Shown piece by piece: positions 16,896 to 27,243 of a DNA stretch of 64,000 bases. The notes beneath the pieces are model-generated. The model made no database searches. It saw only the letters and a list, made by a program, of their open reading frames with translations, and was not told the origin of the DNA. Positions within the stretch are counted from its first letter, which is position 1. Every line of letters starts with the position of its first letter. Origin of the DNA: Flavobacteriaceae bacterium (GTDB lineage Bacteria > Bacteroidota > Bacteroidia > Flavobacteriales > Flavobacteriaceae); the NCBI GenBank assembly GCA_009827225.1, contig WUAI01000004.1, positions 62,001 to 126,000 of the forward strand, written 5' to 3'. The translations under genes were made by a program, and so were the position numbers.

Positions 16896-18117
16896 ACTTT
16901 TTCTAATAGGAAATGGATTTGATTTAGCACATGGACTTCCGACGAGTTATGGGGATTTCATCTCTGATTATTGGGGGAGCATTGATACTTATAATTATAG
17001 TGATTCACTAGTGGAATTAAATGCTATGAAGAATTTTGACTTCGCAGATATAAAAAATTTCAAAAATCTTTATGATATTTTATCGGATCAAAAGAAATAT
17101 TTTGGAGCAAAAGCCAATTATGAAAAATTGTCAATAGTTCAATATACTGCTGGTGTAAAAAAGGAACGACTTCTATTTAAAAATGATTTCTTTAGAGTTT
17201 TAAATCAGTTGGATCAAAACGTTGGTTGGGTCGATATTGAAAAAATATACTACACTTTATTAAAATCGTTGATCAACAAGAACGTTTCGTATAATTATAA
17301 TAAGAATGTACGAAACTTAAATAACGAGTTCAACGAAGTGCGTCAATTGCTTCGAAAATATTTAAATCAAAAAATTATTCAAAAATTTGATTTTACATGG
17401 ACAAATAGGAGAGATTGGCTTAGTTTCTATCCTTTACTAAAACCTTTCTCTTTATTTAATAATGAATCGAACGTAATGCATGAATTTTCCGATGAAAAGG
17501 ATCGACAGGAACTTACCAAACTGTTTGATGAACAAAAAAATAATGCATTAAAACATGGTTCAAAAAGTTACTTTCTAAATTTCAATTACACACCCACTTT
17601 AGAGATATATATAGATAAATTACTTCATGACAAGCAGAGTTATTACCTAAACTATATTCATGGGACTGCATTCGAAGATCAACAAGAAATCACATTCGGA
17701 TTTGGAGATGAAATGGATGAAGATTACAAATTAATCGAAAGCAAAGATGATAATGAATTTTTAAGGTTTTTTAAGTCATTCAAATATCTTCAAGATTCAA
17801 ACTATCAAAATTTACTAAACTTTATTTCGTCCTCAAAATTTCAGGTTTGTATTATCGGTCATTCATGTGGACTTTCAGATAGAACTTTATTGAATACAAT
17901 TTTTGAACATGATAATTGCAGATCAATAAAGATATTTTATCATCAATATGCTTCTCAAGACAATTATGGCCAAATGGATAATTTCACTGAAATTGTTCAA
18001 AATATTTCAAGACATTTCAATAATAAGAAAATAATGAGAGAGAAGATAGTCAATAAAAAGCTATCGAAACCATTGCCACAAATCACAATTTCTACTCAAC
18101 AGAAATTTGGAATCTGA
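16882..18117 (+). CDS. abiH: AbiH-family abortive infection protein
   Basis: A 411-residue protein opening with NRLFLIGNGFDLAHGLPTSYGDF, the N-terminal signature of the AbiH family, first known from lactococcal plasmids where it blocks phage growth by abortive infection. Later parts fit: KSYFLNFNYTPTLEIYIDK, NYIHGTAFEDQQEITFGFGD and VCIIGHSCGLSDRTLLN, all typical of the conserved core. No signal peptide. Three consecutive ATGs (16882, 16885, 16888) make the exact start uncertain. The gene is clearly richer in A and T than its neighbours and overlaps the end of brnQ, which suggests acquisition. The mechanism of AbiH is not well established. Confidence 0.88.
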   Translation: MMMNRLFLIGNGFDLAHGLPTSYGDFISDYWGSIDTYNYSDSLVELNAMKNFDFADIKNFKNLYDILSDQKKYFGAKANYEKLSIVQYTAGVKKERLLFKNDFFRVLNQLDQNVGWVDIEKIYYTLLKSLINKNVSYNYNKNVRNLNNEFNEVRQLLRKYLNQKIIQKFDFTWTNRRDWLSFYPLLKPFSLFNNESNVMHEFSDEKDRQELTKLFDEQKNNALKHGSKSYFLNFNYTPTLEIYIDKLLHDKQSYYLNYIHGTAFEDQQEITFGFGDEMDEDYKLIESKDDNEFLRFFKSFKYLQDSNYQNLLNFISSSKFQVCIIGHSCGLSDRTLLNTIFEHDNCRSIKIFYHQYASQDNYGQMDNFTEIVQNISRHFNNKKIMREKIVNKKLSKPLPQITISTQQKFGI

Positions 18118-18310
18118 CGTTTTTTGGACATTTTCCCATTTTTTCGAAAAATGCTCAAACGTTGTAGTAAAAATTTCAGCAAAATTCGAACACATTTTTT
18201 TACTCAAAAGTTTGAATAATTCAGATTTTTGACCCCTCTTTTTTTCCAAATTTTCAATTTCTGACAGGGTTTTTTGTCATATTCTCAAATACATGATTTT
18301 TTAGCATTTT
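18118..18310. other. AT-rich spacer after the AbiH gene
   Basis: A spacer of very low GC full of T and A runs, including the near-palindrome CATTTTTTCGAAAAATG at about 18138-18154, which may act as a weak hairpin at the end of the AbiH transcript. A 62-codon minus-strand ORF crosses it, but it has no family features and I do not call it. No gene or RNA is recognised here. Confidence 0.4.
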
Positions 18311-18314
18311 TTGG

Positions 18315-18345
18315 TTTGTTTCAATGGTATTCTTCTATAGATTTG
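18315..18345 (+). promoter_or_regulatory. Promoter of the CBM48 gene
   Basis: TTTG at 18315-18318, a 19-base spacer and TAGATTTG at 18338-18345 form a complete Bacteroidota promoter (TTG-N19-TAnnTTTG). Transcription should start about 15 to 20 bases before the ATG at 18369. It is the cleanest promoter in the window. Confidence 0.75.
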
Positions 18346-18368
18346 GAACAAACTAAACACTTAATATT

Positions 18369-18665
18369 ATGGCTATTACAAAGCAATATTTGAAAAGCAA
18401 ACCTGTGTGTAAAGTAACTTTTACAGTTCCCGCTGCAGAGGCGAATGAAGTAAAAGTGGTAGGCACATTCAACGAGTGGGATACCGATGTAACTCCACTA
18501 AAGAAATTAAAGAACGGAAACTTCAAAGGAACAGTAAGTTTGGACAAAGATCAATCATACGAATTCCGTTATGTAATCGACGGAAATTATGTAAATGAAG
18601 ATCAAGCGGACGGTTATGCCTGGAACGATTTTGCGTGGGCAGAAAATTCTGTACTTAACGTATAA
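18369..18665 (+). CDS. Small CBM48/isoamylase early-set domain protein
   Basis: A 98-residue cytoplasmic protein made of a single early-set (CBM48, AMPK glycogen-binding-like) beta-sandwich: VCKVTFTVPAAEANEVKVVGTFNEWD, LKNGNFKGTVSLDKDQSYEFRYVIDG, then DDFAW-type ending YAWNDFAWAENSVLNV. The FNEWD motif is the usual starch/glycogen-binding signature. Stand-alone copies are common in Flavobacteriia; the role is unclear and may be glycogen or glycan binding. It has its own strong promoter and a strong terminator, so it is a monocistronic and possibly highly expressed gene. Confidence 0.9.
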   Translation: MAITKQYLKSKPVCKVTFTVPAAEANEVKVVGTFNEWDTDVTPLKKLKNGNFKGTVSLDKDQSYEFRYVIDGNYVNEDQADGYAWNDFAWAENSVLNV

Positions 18666-18690
18666 TCTCCAAGTAAGTTTTGTTGTGAAT

Positions 18691-18719
18691 GGCTTCCCGA
18701 TTCGGGAAGCCTTTTTTTT
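18691..18719 (+). terminator. Intrinsic terminator after the CBM48 gene
   Basis: The stem GGCTTCCC / GGGAAGCC with a 5-base loop is followed by eight T. The T run touches the stop codon of the convergent aminopeptidase gene. Confidence 0.9.
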
Positions 18720-20010
18720 ATGAATTCATCAGATCCTCAATCTCCTTTGGATCTATTGGAATATTTTGCATTAGGTTGAATGGCTCTTCATTATCCCGAA
18801 TGACCACATCGTCCTCCAACCGAATTCCAAATCCTTCTTCCGGGATGTAAATTCCTGGTTCTACGGTAAATACCATATTGGCTCTCATAGGCTCCCAAAG
18901 AATTCCATAATCGTGAGTGTCCAACCCAATATGATGGGAAGTACCGTGCATGAAATATTTTTTATAAGCAGGCCAATCGGGATCTTCATTCTGAACATCG
19001 GCCTTATCAATCAATCCAAGCCCTAATAATTCGCTGGTCATGAGCTTCCCTACTTCCACATGATATTCTTTCCATAGCGTGCCCGGCACCAACATTTTAG
19101 TAGCATCATCTTTTACCCGGTTTACCGCATTGTAGACATCAAGTTGCCTTTTGGTAAATCGTCCGCTCACAGGGATGGTACGTGTCATATCGCTGCTATA
19201 ATTCGCATATTCCGCCCCTACATCCATAAGGATCAGATCCCCTTCTTTACACTGTTGATTGTTTTCGATATAGTGCAATACATTGGCATTGTTTCCACTG
19301 GCAATGATTGGAGTGTAAGCAAATCCCTTAGAACGATTCCGCAGAAATTCGTGACTGTATTCTGCTTCGATTTCAAACTCCCATACGCCGGGTTTTACAA
19401 AATCCAATACTCTTCGAAATCCTTTTTCCGTGATATCGCAAGCCTGTTGCATGATATCCAGTTCGATGGAATCTTTCACCGATCGCAGTCGCTGTAAAAT
19501 AGGATTGCTCTTCGCCCAGGAATGTGCCGGAAACCTGTCTTTTGTTTCCTTGATGAATCGTACTTCCCTGGTTTCCGTTTCCACCGCTTGACGGTAGTGC
19601 TCGTTGGTATTGAAATAGATCATTTCAGCCTGGGTCATTAACTCGAAGAATATTTTATCGAACTCGCTCAACCAATACACGGTTTCAATTCCAGAAACTT
19701 CCAATGCCCGTTCCTTAGTTAGTTTTTCACCTTCCCATACGGCAATATGTTCGTTGGTTTCCCGTAGGAACAAAACCTCCCTGTGTTTTGCTTCGGCAGC
19801 GTCTGGAAAGACCAACAAGATGCTTTCCTCCTGGTCCACACCACTCAGATAGAAGATATCGCGATGCTGGTTAAAAGGAAGGGTGCTGTCTGCACTTACA
19901 GGATAAATATCATTACTATTAAATACCGCTAGGCTTTTGGGCTTCATTTCCGACATGAAGTTTTTCCGGTTTTTAATAAATAGCTCTTTGTTTATAGGTT
20001 GATATTTCAT
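18718..20010 (-). CDS. pepP: Xaa-Pro aminopeptidase (aminopeptidase P)
   Basis: A cytoplasmic metallopeptidase of about 430 residues that removes an N-terminal residue preceding proline. It has an N-terminal creatinase-like domain and a C-terminal pita-bread domain. The dinuclear metal ligands are visible: two Asp in LMDVGAEYANYSSDMTRTIP, a His in MHGTSHHIGLDTHDYG, a Glu in FTVEPGIYIPEEG and a Glu in IRLEDDVVI. The track start at 20037 is a TTG; the ATG at 20010 (MKYQPINKELF) fits the family start. Convergent with the CBM48 gene and downstream of a Crp/Fnr gene on the same strand. Confidence 0.93.
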   Translation of the reverse strand: MKYQPINKELFIKNRKNFMSEMKPKSLAVFNSNDIYPVSADSTLPFNQHRDIFYLSGVDQEESILLVFPDAAEAKHREVLFLRETNEHIAVWEGEKLTKERALEVSGIETVYWLSEFDKIFFELMTQAEMIYFNTNEHYRQAVETETREVRFIKETKDRFPAHSWAKSNPILQRLRSVKDSIELDIMQQACDITEKGFRRVLDFVKPGVWEFEIEAEYSHEFLRNRSKGFAYTPIIASGNNANVLHYIENNQQCKEGDLILMDVGAEYANYSSDMTRTIPVSGRFTKRQLDVYNAVNRVKDDATKMLVPGTLWKEYHVEVGKLMTSELLGLGLIDKADVQNEDPDWPAYKKYFMHGTSHHIGLDTHDYGILWEPMRANMVFTVEPGIYIPEEGFGIRLEDDVVIRDNEEPFNLMQNIPIDPKEIEDLMNS

Positions 20011-20076
20011 AGGAATGGAATTTACTTTCTGTTTCAAATGTAACCAAACATCTGCTCAAAAAGGCAGCCAAATGTC

Positions 20077-20661
20077 CTATTTTATGTTTTTCCGGATTCG
20101 ACTCATATGACGAGTCGAGATGCCCAGGAAAGATGCCAGGTAATGCAATGGAACATCCCGAAGTAAAAGTGGTTCGTTGTCTAGTAATTTTTGATATCGT
20201 TCTTCGGGACTAAGGGTGATGAGGTCGATCCGGTAGTCGTCAATCTTGTATATCTGCTGTTCAATTAGGTTATGATAAAATCGGTAAAAGGTCGAATTTT
20301 CGAGCATCAGTCGATTGAACTCATCCAGCTTTAGTACCCAAAGTTCGCAGTCACTCAAGGCCCTGATGCTCTTCCGAGCGGGGATTTTATTTCTGAAACT
20401 TTCCAAAGCGGCAGTACAGCTGTTCTTCAAACCTAGGTATGTGGTTTTTTCGTTCCCATCCACTGAGATGTGATGCTGTAAAATTCCCTTCTGAATGTAA
20501 CAGAAGTATTGGCAAACAGTTCCCTCGACCACAAAGAATTCGTTCTTTTCCAGCACCATAAATTCGAAGGCATTAAGGATCTCGGACACTTCTGGTGATG
20601 AGGTATCTCCACCAATCACTGACTGAACAAATCTTTTTAACTCTGAAGCATCTGTAGACAT
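20077..20661 (-). CDS. Crp/Fnr-family transcriptional regulator
   Basis: A regulator with an N-terminal cyclic-nucleotide-binding fold (FMVLEKNEFFVVEGTVCQYFCYIQKGILQHH) and a C-terminal helix-turn-helix (HYLASFLGISTRHMSRIRKNI). The helical part between them is DCELWVLKLDEFNRLM and the dimerisation helix. No four-cysteine Fe-S cluster set like that of FNR is present. Bacteroidota have many such orphan regulators whose ligands are unknown. The track start at 20790 adds 43 residues with no family support; the ATG at 20661 (MSTDASELKRFVQ) is preferred, though the longer form cannot be excluded. It is divergent from the BNR-repeat gene, which it might control. Confidence 0.8.
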   Translation of the reverse strand: MSTDASELKRFVQSVIGGDTSSPEVSEILNAFEFMVLEKNEFFVVEGTVCQYFCYIQKGILQHHISVDGNEKTTYLGLKNSCTAALESFRNKIPARKSIRALSDCELWVLKLDEFNRLMLENSTFYRFYHNLIEQQIYKIDDYRIDLITLSPEERYQKLLDNEPLLLRDVPLHYLASFLGISTRHMSRIRKNIK

Positions 20662-20836
20662 ATCGAGATATTCCCTAAAGTAGTTCGAAGGTATAAAACT
20701 TGTCTCAATTAAACAGAGCTTCCTGATAGCTGATGTGATCCAACGTCGGCTACTGACAAGGATGTTAAACTTCCCGAAAATATTTTGCATTCATGCTTCC
20801 TTTGTGTACTTTCAAGCTCCTAAAAACACAACCAAC

Positions 20837-23683
20837 ATGCGACTTTATACGTTTTTATCTTTCTTGTTCATCGGTGGCCTAACCATTACTCTTGCTCAGC
20901 CGGCAGCTACAACAGCTGCGAAAGTAGAGGAGGCCATTCAGCAAAAACAATCACTCAGTCAGAATTCCTTAGTTAAAAATCTGCCTTTCAAAAATGTGGG
21001 TCCGACAGTCATGAGCGGACGGGTGGTAGACTTCGCTGTAAATCCTGATAATCCAACCGAATTTTATGTGGGCTACGCCAGTGGAGGTGTTTGGCATACT
21101 AAAAATAACGGAACCACTTTCACACCTGTACTGGATAACAGTCCAACACAAAATGTTGGAAGCCTGGCCATGGATTGGAAGAATAATGTACTGTGGGTGG
21201 GAACAGGGGAAGTAAATTCTTCTCGATCTTCCTATGCCGGAATCGGTTTATTAAAGTCGGCCGATGGTGGGGAAACCTGGGAAACGGTCGGACTTCAAGA
21301 TTCGCACCATATCAGTAAGATTTTGATCAACCCGAGTAACTCTCAGGAAATGCTGGTGAGTGCGGTAGGACATCTCTATTCGAAGAATGATGAACGAGGA
21401 GTATTCAAAACGGTCGATGGCGGAAAGACCTGGAACCGAACGCTATTTGTGAACGATCAATCAGGAATCATTGAAATGGATGTTCATCCTAATAATTTCA
21501 ATATTGTATACGCTTCTTCCTGGGATAAAGATCGGAAGGCATGGAATTTCCGTGGAAATGGAAACGGGAGCGGTATCTATAAAAGTACGGATGCGGGTAA
21601 TACCTGGACCAAAGTATCGGTAGCCGGAAGCGGATTTCCAACTGGTGAAGGAGTTGGTAGAATCGGTCTGGCGGTGGTCGATGAAAATACGGTGTACGCC
21701 ATTCATGACAGTCAGTTCCGTAGAGATAAAGAAAAAGATGAGGATGATTCGGATGCACTGAAAAAGGACGATTTCAAATCCATGGACAAGAATACGTTCC
21801 TGAATTTGGATAATAAGAAATTGGAAGGCTTCCTTCGATCGAATGGTTTCCAGGATAAATATAAAGCCGAGAACGTGAAACAAATGATCCGAAGCGGGAG
21901 CGCAGAACCTATCGACCTTGCGAAGTACCTTGAAGATGCGAATACATTACTCTTTGATACGCCGGTGATTGGTGCTGAAGTCTACAAAAGTACCAATGGC
22001 GGGAAGAACTGGAAGAAAACTCATGATGGTTACCTCGATGGCATCTATTATTCTTATGGGTATTACTTCGGAAAGGTTCATGTGGATCCAAACGATGCCA
22101 ATGGAATTTACATCTACGGAGTGCCAATCCTTAAATCCAAGGACGGCGGGAAGACGTTTACGTCTATCAATGGCCATAATGTTCATGCGGACCACCACGC
22201 GCTTTGGATCAATCCAAATATGCCTGGTCATCTCATCGATGGAAATGATGGAGGAGTGAATATCTCCTATGACGACGGGGAGAGTTGGATAAAATGTAAC
22301 ACTCCGGCCGTGGGCCAGTTCTATGCGATCAATGTGGATAATGCAGAACCATATAACGTATACGGCGGGCTTCAGGATAATGGGGTTTGGGTAGGCCCGA
22401 ACAACGCGCAGCAAAATGTGAGATGGCACCAGTCTGGGCAATATCCTTTTGAAAGTATCATGGGTGGAGATGGAATGCAGATCGAGATCGATGATCGTGA
22501 CACCAATATCGTGTACACCGGATTCCAGTTTGGAAATTATTTCAGGCTGAATCGAGCCGAAAACGATCAAAAATATATCCAGCCAAAGCACGAGTTGGGA
22601 GAAAGTCCGTATCGTTTCAATTGGCAAACACCTATCCTTTTAAGTCCGCACAACCAGGACATACTTTATTTAGGAGGGAATAAATTGATGAGAAGCATGG
22701 ATCAGGGGGATAATTGGGATGCCATTTCGTTTGATCTTACCCAGGGAGGAAAAAAGGGGAACGTGGCGTATGGAACTATTACGTCGATCAGTGAATCTCC
22801 GTTTCAATTTGGTCTTCTTTACACAGGAAGTGACGACGGATTGGTATTTGTAAGCCGTAACGGTGGAGGAGACTGGAAGCGAATTTCGAATACGTTTCCT
22901 AATGATTTATGGGTAAGTCGCGTAGTTGCTTCCAAACATAAAAAGTCGAGAGTTTATGTGACCCTCAATGGATATCGTTGGGATGATTTTACTCCGTATG
23001 TATATGTAAGTGAAGACTTCGGGGAAACCTGGAAGGATATCAGTAGTAATATTCCGGCATCTCCGGTAAACGTTATCAAGGAAGATCCGGATAATATGAA
23101 TGTATTGTACCTGGGAACCGACAATGGTGCCTACGTATCTTTCAACAAAGGGAACTCCTGGGAGCTATTCTCCGAAGGATTGCCTAATGTAGCATATCAT
23201 GATTTGGTGATTCAAGAAGAGGCTAAAGACCTTGTGTTGGGGACTCACGGGCGATCAATCTATGTGGCTGACATTTCATTGATTCAGCAAATTTCAGAAG
23301 AAACCAAAAACAATCTTATTGTTGGGGATATTAAACCCATAAGGTCTTCCCGAAACTGGGGCAGGAGCTTTAGTCCCTGGTACGATCCTTATGAACCTGA
23401 AATTGACCTGCAGGTTTACAGTCCGGATGGCGGTAAAGTCTCTGTAGTGATAGAATCTGAGGATGGCGAGGAAGTTCAGAAGATGAACCAGGAGATCGAT
23501 AAGGGATACAATGTTATTTCGTATGATCTTTCAGTTTCTGAAAAAGGCAAAAAGGCCATGGAAAAGTCCGGTGCGAAAATTAGCAAGGCAGACAACGATT
23601 TGCACTATTTACCCAAGGGAAAATATATCGTAAATGTGAGTTTCGGCGGTCAAAAAGTTTCTAAGGTCCTGGAGATTAAATAG
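20837..23683 (+). CDS. Exported BNR/sortilin-type multi-propeller protein
   Basis: A secreted protein of about 948 residues with signal MRLYTFLSFLFIGGLTITLAQ. It consists of many BNR/Asp-box type segments such as KSADGGETWETVG, KTVDGGKTWNRTL, KSTDAGNTWTKVS, KSTNGGKNWKKTH and VSEDFGETWKDIS, which build one or two beta-propellers like those of VPS10/sortilin proteins. Database entries call such proteins glycosyl hydrolases, but no catalytic residues are evident. A short beta domain closes the protein (INVSFGGQKVSKVLEIK), with no T9SS tail. The start at 20837 precedes the signal peptide; the track start at 20735 runs into the divergent regulator. Confidence 0.85.
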   Translation: MRLYTFLSFLFIGGLTITLAQPAATTAAKVEEAIQQKQSLSQNSLVKNLPFKNVGPTVMSGRVVDFAVNPDNPTEFYVGYASGGVWHTKNNGTTFTPVLDNSPTQNVGSLAMDWKNNVLWVGTGEVNSSRSSYAGIGLLKSADGGETWETVGLQDSHHISKILINPSNSQEMLVSAVGHLYSKNDERGVFKTVDGGKTWNRTLFVNDQSGIIEMDVHPNNFNIVYASSWDKDRKAWNFRGNGNGSGIYKSTDAGNTWTKVSVAGSGFPTGEGVGRIGLAVVDENTVYAIHDSQFRRDKEKDEDDSDALKKDDFKSMDKNTFLNLDNKKLEGFLRSNGFQDKYKAENVKQMIRSGSAEPIDLAKYLEDANTLLFDTPVIGAEVYKSTNGGKNWKKTHDGYLDGIYYSYGYYFGKVHVDPNDANGIYIYGVPILKSKDGGKTFTSINGHNVHADHHALWINPNMPGHLIDGNDGGVNISYDDGESWIKCNTPAVGQFYAINVDNAEPYNVYGGLQDNGVWVGPNNAQQNVRWHQSGQYPFESIMGGDGMQIEIDDRDTNIVYTGFQFGNYFRLNRAENDQKYIQPKHELGESPYRFNWQTPILLSPHNQDILYLGGNKLMRSMDQGDNWDAISFDLTQGGKKGNVAYGTITSISESPFQFGLLYTGSDDGLVFVSRNGGGDWKRISNTFPNDLWVSRVVASKHKKSRVYVTLNGYRWDDFTPYVYVSEDFGETWKDISSNIPASPVNVIKEDPDNMNVLYLGTDNGAYVSFNKGNSWELFSEGLPNVAYHDLVIQEEAKDLVLGTHGRSIYVADISLIQQISEETKNNLIVGDIKPIRSSRNWGRSFSPWYDPYEPEIDLQVYSPDGGKVSVVIESEDGEEVQKMNQEIDKGYNVISYDLSVSEKGKKAMEKSGAKISKADNDLHYLPKGKYIVNVSFGGQKVSKVLEIK

Positions 23684-23731
23684 GTTGGTATTTAAATCAA
23701 TTCTAAATAAATCCTAAAGACTAACGAATGT

Positions 23732-23762
23732 TTGTTGAAAAAACTTTTGAGGCGTATTTTTG
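23732..23762 (+). promoter_or_regulatory. Promoter of the sdh operon
   Basis: TTG at 23732-23734, a 20-base spacer and TATTTTTG at 23755-23762 match the Bacteroidota consensus. The transcript would have a leader of about 20 to 25 bases before the sdhC ATG at 23792. Confidence 0.7.
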
Positions 23763-23791
23763 TTGGTAATTAGTTTGAAAAGAAAACCATA

Positions 23792-24457
23792 ATGGGAATG
23801 ATCTCTTCTTCAATAGCCAGAAAAGTGGCAATGGCACTTTCAGGTTTGTTCTTAGTTTTTTTCCTTGCTCAACATTTTACGATTAATATTACCTCGGTTA
23901 TTGCACCTGATATCTTTAACTCCTGGTCTCATTTTATGGGAACCAATGGATTGGTCCAGGGAATACTGCAACCCATTTTGATCTTTGGGGTGATCTATCA
24001 CTTTGTGATGGGTTTCATCCTGGAAATTCAAAATCGAAAAGCACGTACCGTTCGATATGCTCAGTTCAAAGGAGGAACCAACTCCAGCTGGGCTTCCCGA
24101 AATATGATCATTACAGGATTGGTAATCCTGGCGTTTCTGGGATTGCACTTCTATGATTTCTGGATTCCGGAGATTGTACATAAATACATTGAAACGCATC
24201 CGGAAGACCCCACGCGCTATTATGCAGAAACGGTGCATAAATTCGAGAGCCCGGTGCGGGTAACTATATACGTAGTGTCATTTATACTTTTGATCCTCCA
24301 CCTGTGGCATGGGTTTTCTTCCGCTTTCCAAAGTGTAGGCTTCAACAATAAATACTCCAAAGGCTTGAAACTATTTACGCAAATCTTTGCCGTGGCGATA
24401 CCGGTCGGATTTATTTTCATTGCATTATATCACCACTTTAATCAAATACCCCACTAA
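23792..24457 (+). CDS. sdhC: Succinate dehydrogenase cytochrome b subunit
   Basis: The membrane anchor of succinate:menaquinone reductase, 221 residues with five hydrophobic segments, as in the B-type (diheme cytochrome b558) enzymes of Bacteroidota where a single polypeptide replaces SdhC and SdhD. Histidines suitable as heme ligands are in [29 protein letters not shown] and [12 protein letters not shown]. It is followed after 11 bases by sdhA and then sdhB. Electrons from succinate pass through this subunit to menaquinone. Confidence 0.93.
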   Translation: MGMISSSIARKVAMALSGLFLVFFLAQHFTINITSVIAPDIFNSWSHFMGTNGLVQGILQPILIFGVIYHFVMGFILEIQNRKARTVRYAQFKGGTNSSWASRNMIITGLVILAFLGLHFYDFWIPEIVHKYIETHPEDPTRYYAETVHKFESPVRVTIYVVSFILLILHLWHGFSSAFQSVGFNNKYSKGLKLFTQIFAVAIPVGFIFIALYHHFNQIPH

Positions 24458-24468
24458 AAGCTATCAAT

Positions 24469-26469
24469 ATGTCATTAGATTCAAAATTACCCAAAGGACC
24501 CCTGGCAGATAAGTGGACAAAGCATAAAAATGATATTGACCTTGTAAACCCCGCCAATAAGCGAAACATTGATGTGATCGTTGTTGGAACAGGATTAGCA
24601 GGAGGAAGTGCAGCAGCCACCTTGGCTGAACTGGGATATAACGTAAAAACATTTTGTTACCAGGATTCACCCAGAAGGGCACACTCGATTGCTGCTCAAG
24701 GAGGAATCAACGCCGCGAAGAATTATCAAGGTGACGGGGATTCTACCTACCGCCTTTTTTATGATACCATCAAAGGTGGAGATTATCGTTCCCGGGAAGA
24801 GAATGTGTATCGCCTTGCTGAGGTATCCGGAAATATCATCGATCAATGTGTGGCCCAGGGAGTTCCCTTTGCGAGAGAATATGGAGGGTTGTTGGACAAC
24901 CGATCTTTCGGTGGAGTGTTGGTTTCTCGTACGTTCTATGCAAAAGGTCAGACCGGTCAACAATTACTGTTGGGAGCCTATTCGGCGATGAACCGGCAAA
25001 TTAATCGTGGGAAGATCAAATCCTATAATCGGCATGAAATGCTGGACCTGGTAATCGTAAATGGAAAAGCAAGAGGAATTATTGCGAGGGATCTGGTTTC
25101 AGGAGAAATTCAAAGACATTCCGCGCATGCGGTAGTGGTTGCTACCGGAGGTTATGGAAATGTATTCTTTCTGTCCACCAATGCGATGGGAAGTAATGTG
25201 ACCGCTGCCTGGAAAATACATAAGCGCGGCGCCTATTTCGCTAACCCTTGTTATACTCAAATTCACCCCACCTGTATTCCGGTTTCAGGGGATCATCAAT
25301 CGAAATTGACACTAATGTCGGAGTCCCTTCGTAACGATGGTAGAATATGGGTGCCTAAAAGCAAGGAAGATGCTGAGGCAATTCGAACCGGGAAGAAACG
25401 ACCTACCGAATTAAAAGAAGACGAAAGAGATTATTACCTGGAACGTCGTTATCCTTCCTTCGGAAATCTCGTGCCCCGAGATGTTGCGTCCAGAGCTGCA
25501 AAGGAAAGATGTGATGCCGGATATGGTGTAAACAAAACCGGTGAGGCAGTGTACCTCGATTTTGAAGCAGCCATCATGAGATACGGATCGGAGCAAGCTG
25601 CTATAGAAGACATACAGAATCCTTCCAAAGAAGTGATTCGTGAAATGGGGGAGAAAGTGATAGAGGCTAAATATGGAAACCTATTCCAGATGTATGAGAA
25701 GATCGTGGATGAAAACCCTTATAAAACTCCAATGATGATTTACCCTGCGGTACACTATACCATGGGTGGAGTATGGGTGGACTACGATCTGCAAACCACC
25801 ATTCCGGGTTGCTATGCTGCCGGGGAAGCGAACTTTAGCGACCACGGGGCCAACCGCTTAGGAGCCAGTGCTTTGATGCAGGGGCTGGCAGACGGTTATT
25901 TCGTTCTGCCGTATACCATTGGAGATTATCTGGCTGATGATATTCGTACCGGACCTATTTCCACCGACTCTCCTGAATTTGAAGAAGCCGAGAACAATGT
26001 TCGTTCTATTTTGGATAAACTCATCAATAACAATGGTACCAAACCGGTTGATCATTTCCACAAACGATTAGGTAAGATCATGTGGAATAAATGCGGAATG
26101 TCTCGAAATGAAAAAGACCTGAAAGATGCTATTGATGAAATCAAAGCCTTGAGGGAAGAATTTTGGAAAGATGTAAAAGTTCCGGGAGGCCTGAATGAGG
26201 TGAACCAGGAATTGGAAAAAGCAGCAAGAGTAGCGGATTTCCTTGAATTGGGAGAACTTTTCGCTAAAGATGCTTTGCATAGAAACGAATCTTGTGGTGG
26301 ACATTTCCGGGAAGAATATCAAACTCCGGAAGGAGAGGCATTACGAGATGATGAAAACTTTATGTATGTAGCTTCATGGGAATACAAAGGAGAACCTGCC
26401 GATGCTGTATTGCATAAAGAAGAACTCAATTATGAGAATATTGAGGTGAAAACCAGAAGTTATAAATAA
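24469..26469 (+). CDS. sdhA: Succinate dehydrogenase flavoprotein subunit
   Basis: The catalytic subunit of complex II, 666 residues, with covalently bound FAD. The dinucleotide fold is [21 protein letters not shown] at about residue 35, and the FAD-linking histidine lies in [14 protein letters not shown]. Substrate-site segments are [20 protein letters not shown] and YTMGGVWVD, and the C-terminal part has [17 protein letters not shown]. Length suits the B-type enzymes of Bacteroidota. Central gene of the sdhCAB operon. Confidence 0.97.
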   Translation: MSLDSKLPKGPLADKWTKHKNDIDLVNPANKRNIDVIVVGTGLAGGSAAATLAELGYNVKTFCYQDSPRRAHSIAAQGGINAAKNYQGDGDSTYRLFYDTIKGGDYRSREENVYRLAEVSGNIIDQCVAQGVPFAREYGGLLDNRSFGGVLVSRTFYAKGQTGQQLLLGAYSAMNRQINRGKIKSYNRHEMLDLVIVNGKARGIIARDLVSGEIQRHSAHAVVVATGGYGNVFFLSTNAMGSNVTAAWKIHKRGAYFANPCYTQIHPTCIPVSGDHQSKLTLMSESLRNDGRIWVPKSKEDAEAIRTGKKRPTELKEDERDYYLERRYPSFGNLVPRDVASRAAKERCDAGYGVNKTGEAVYLDFEAAIMRYGSEQAAIEDIQNPSKEVIREMGEKVIEAKYGNLFQMYEKIVDENPYKTPMMIYPAVHYTMGGVWVDYDLQTTIPGCYAAGEANFSDHGANRLGASALMQGLADGYFVLPYTIGDYLADDIRTGPISTDSPEFEEAENNVRSILDKLINNNGTKPVDHFHKRLGKIMWNKCGMSRNEKDLKDAIDEIKALREEFWKDVKVPGGLNEVNQELEKAARVADFLELGELFAKDALHRNESCGGHFREEYQTPEGEALRDDENFMYVASWEYKGEPADAVLHKEELNYENIEVKTRSYK

Positions 26470-26481
26470 AAAAGCTCAGCT

Positions 26482-27228
26482 ATGAAGCTTACATTAAAAA
26501 TATGGCGTCAGAAGGACGCAAATTCGAAAGGAAGTATGCAAACCTATCCTATTGATGGGGTAGACGGGGACATGTCGTTCCTTGAAATGCTGGATGTATT
26601 GAATGACGGATTGATCAATCAAGGGGAAGACCCTGTGGTTTTTGACCACGATTGTCGCGAAGGAATTTGTGGCGCATGTTCATTGATGATCAATGGAGAA
26701 CCACACGGTCCGGACCGTTTGATCACCACCTGCCAGTTGCATATGAGAAGATTTAATGATGGTGATACAATCGTGATCGAACCTTTTAGAGCAAAGGCCT
26801 TTCCTGTGATCAAGGATTTGATGGTAGATCGAAGTTCTTTTGAAAGAATCCAGCACGCTGGAGGATACATTTCTGTGAATACCTCGGGAAATACCATCGA
26901 TGCCAATGCCATTCCTATTGAAAAGGAAGATGCGGACGCCTCGTTTAATGCTGCGGCATGTATTGGTTGCGGTGCCTGTGTGGCAGCTTGTAAGAATGCA
27001 AGTGCCATGTTGTTCACCTCTGCAAAAGTGAGCCAGTTTGCTCTTTTACCTCAGGGTAAAGTAGAAGCTACTCGAAGAGTATTGAATATGGTTGAGCAGA
27101 TGGATAAAGAAGGATTTGGAAACTGTACCAATACAGGAGCATGTGAAGTAGAATGCCCTAAAGGAATTTCATTGGAAAACATCGCAAGGATGAATAGGGA
27201 ATACCTCTCTGCCAGTTTGAAAGGATAA
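26482..27228 (+). CDS. sdhB: Succinate dehydrogenase iron-sulfur subunit
   Basis: A 248-residue electron-transfer subunit. The [2Fe-2S] ligands are in [15 protein letters not shown] with a fourth cysteine in TTCQLHM. The [4Fe-4S] and [3Fe-4S] ligands are in [14 protein letters not shown] and [16 protein letters not shown]. It carries electrons from the flavin of SdhA to the hemes of SdhC. It starts 12 bases after sdhA and ends just before a bidirectional terminator. Confidence 0.97.
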   Translation: MKLTLKIWRQKDANSKGSMQTYPIDGVDGDMSFLEMLDVLNDGLINQGEDPVVFDHDCREGICGACSLMINGEPHGPDRLITTCQLHMRRFNDGDTIVIEPFRAKAFPVIKDLMVDRSSFERIQHAGGYISVNTSGNTIDANAIPIEKEDADASFNAAACIGCGACVAACKNASAMLFTSAKVSQFALLPQGKVEATRRVLNMVEQMDKEGFGNCTNTGACEVECPKGISLENIARMNREYLSASLKG

Positions 27229-27243
27229 ATATTCGCTAACAAT

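Noticed and set aside
18061-18249. 62-codon minus-strand ORF after the AbiH gene
   Set aside because: It overlaps the AbiH 3' end in a very AT-rich spacer and has no promoter, hydrophobic pattern or known motif. It could be an antitoxin-like partner only by imagination.
21947-22627. 226-codon minus-strand ORF opposite the BNR protein
   Set aside because: It is an antisense shadow of Asp-box repeats, with odd composition rich in Ile and His.
20837-23683. Calling the BNR-repeat protein a glycosyl hydrolase or sialidase
   Set aside because: Asp-box repeats are present, but no sialidase Arg triad or other catalytic residues could be pointed to.
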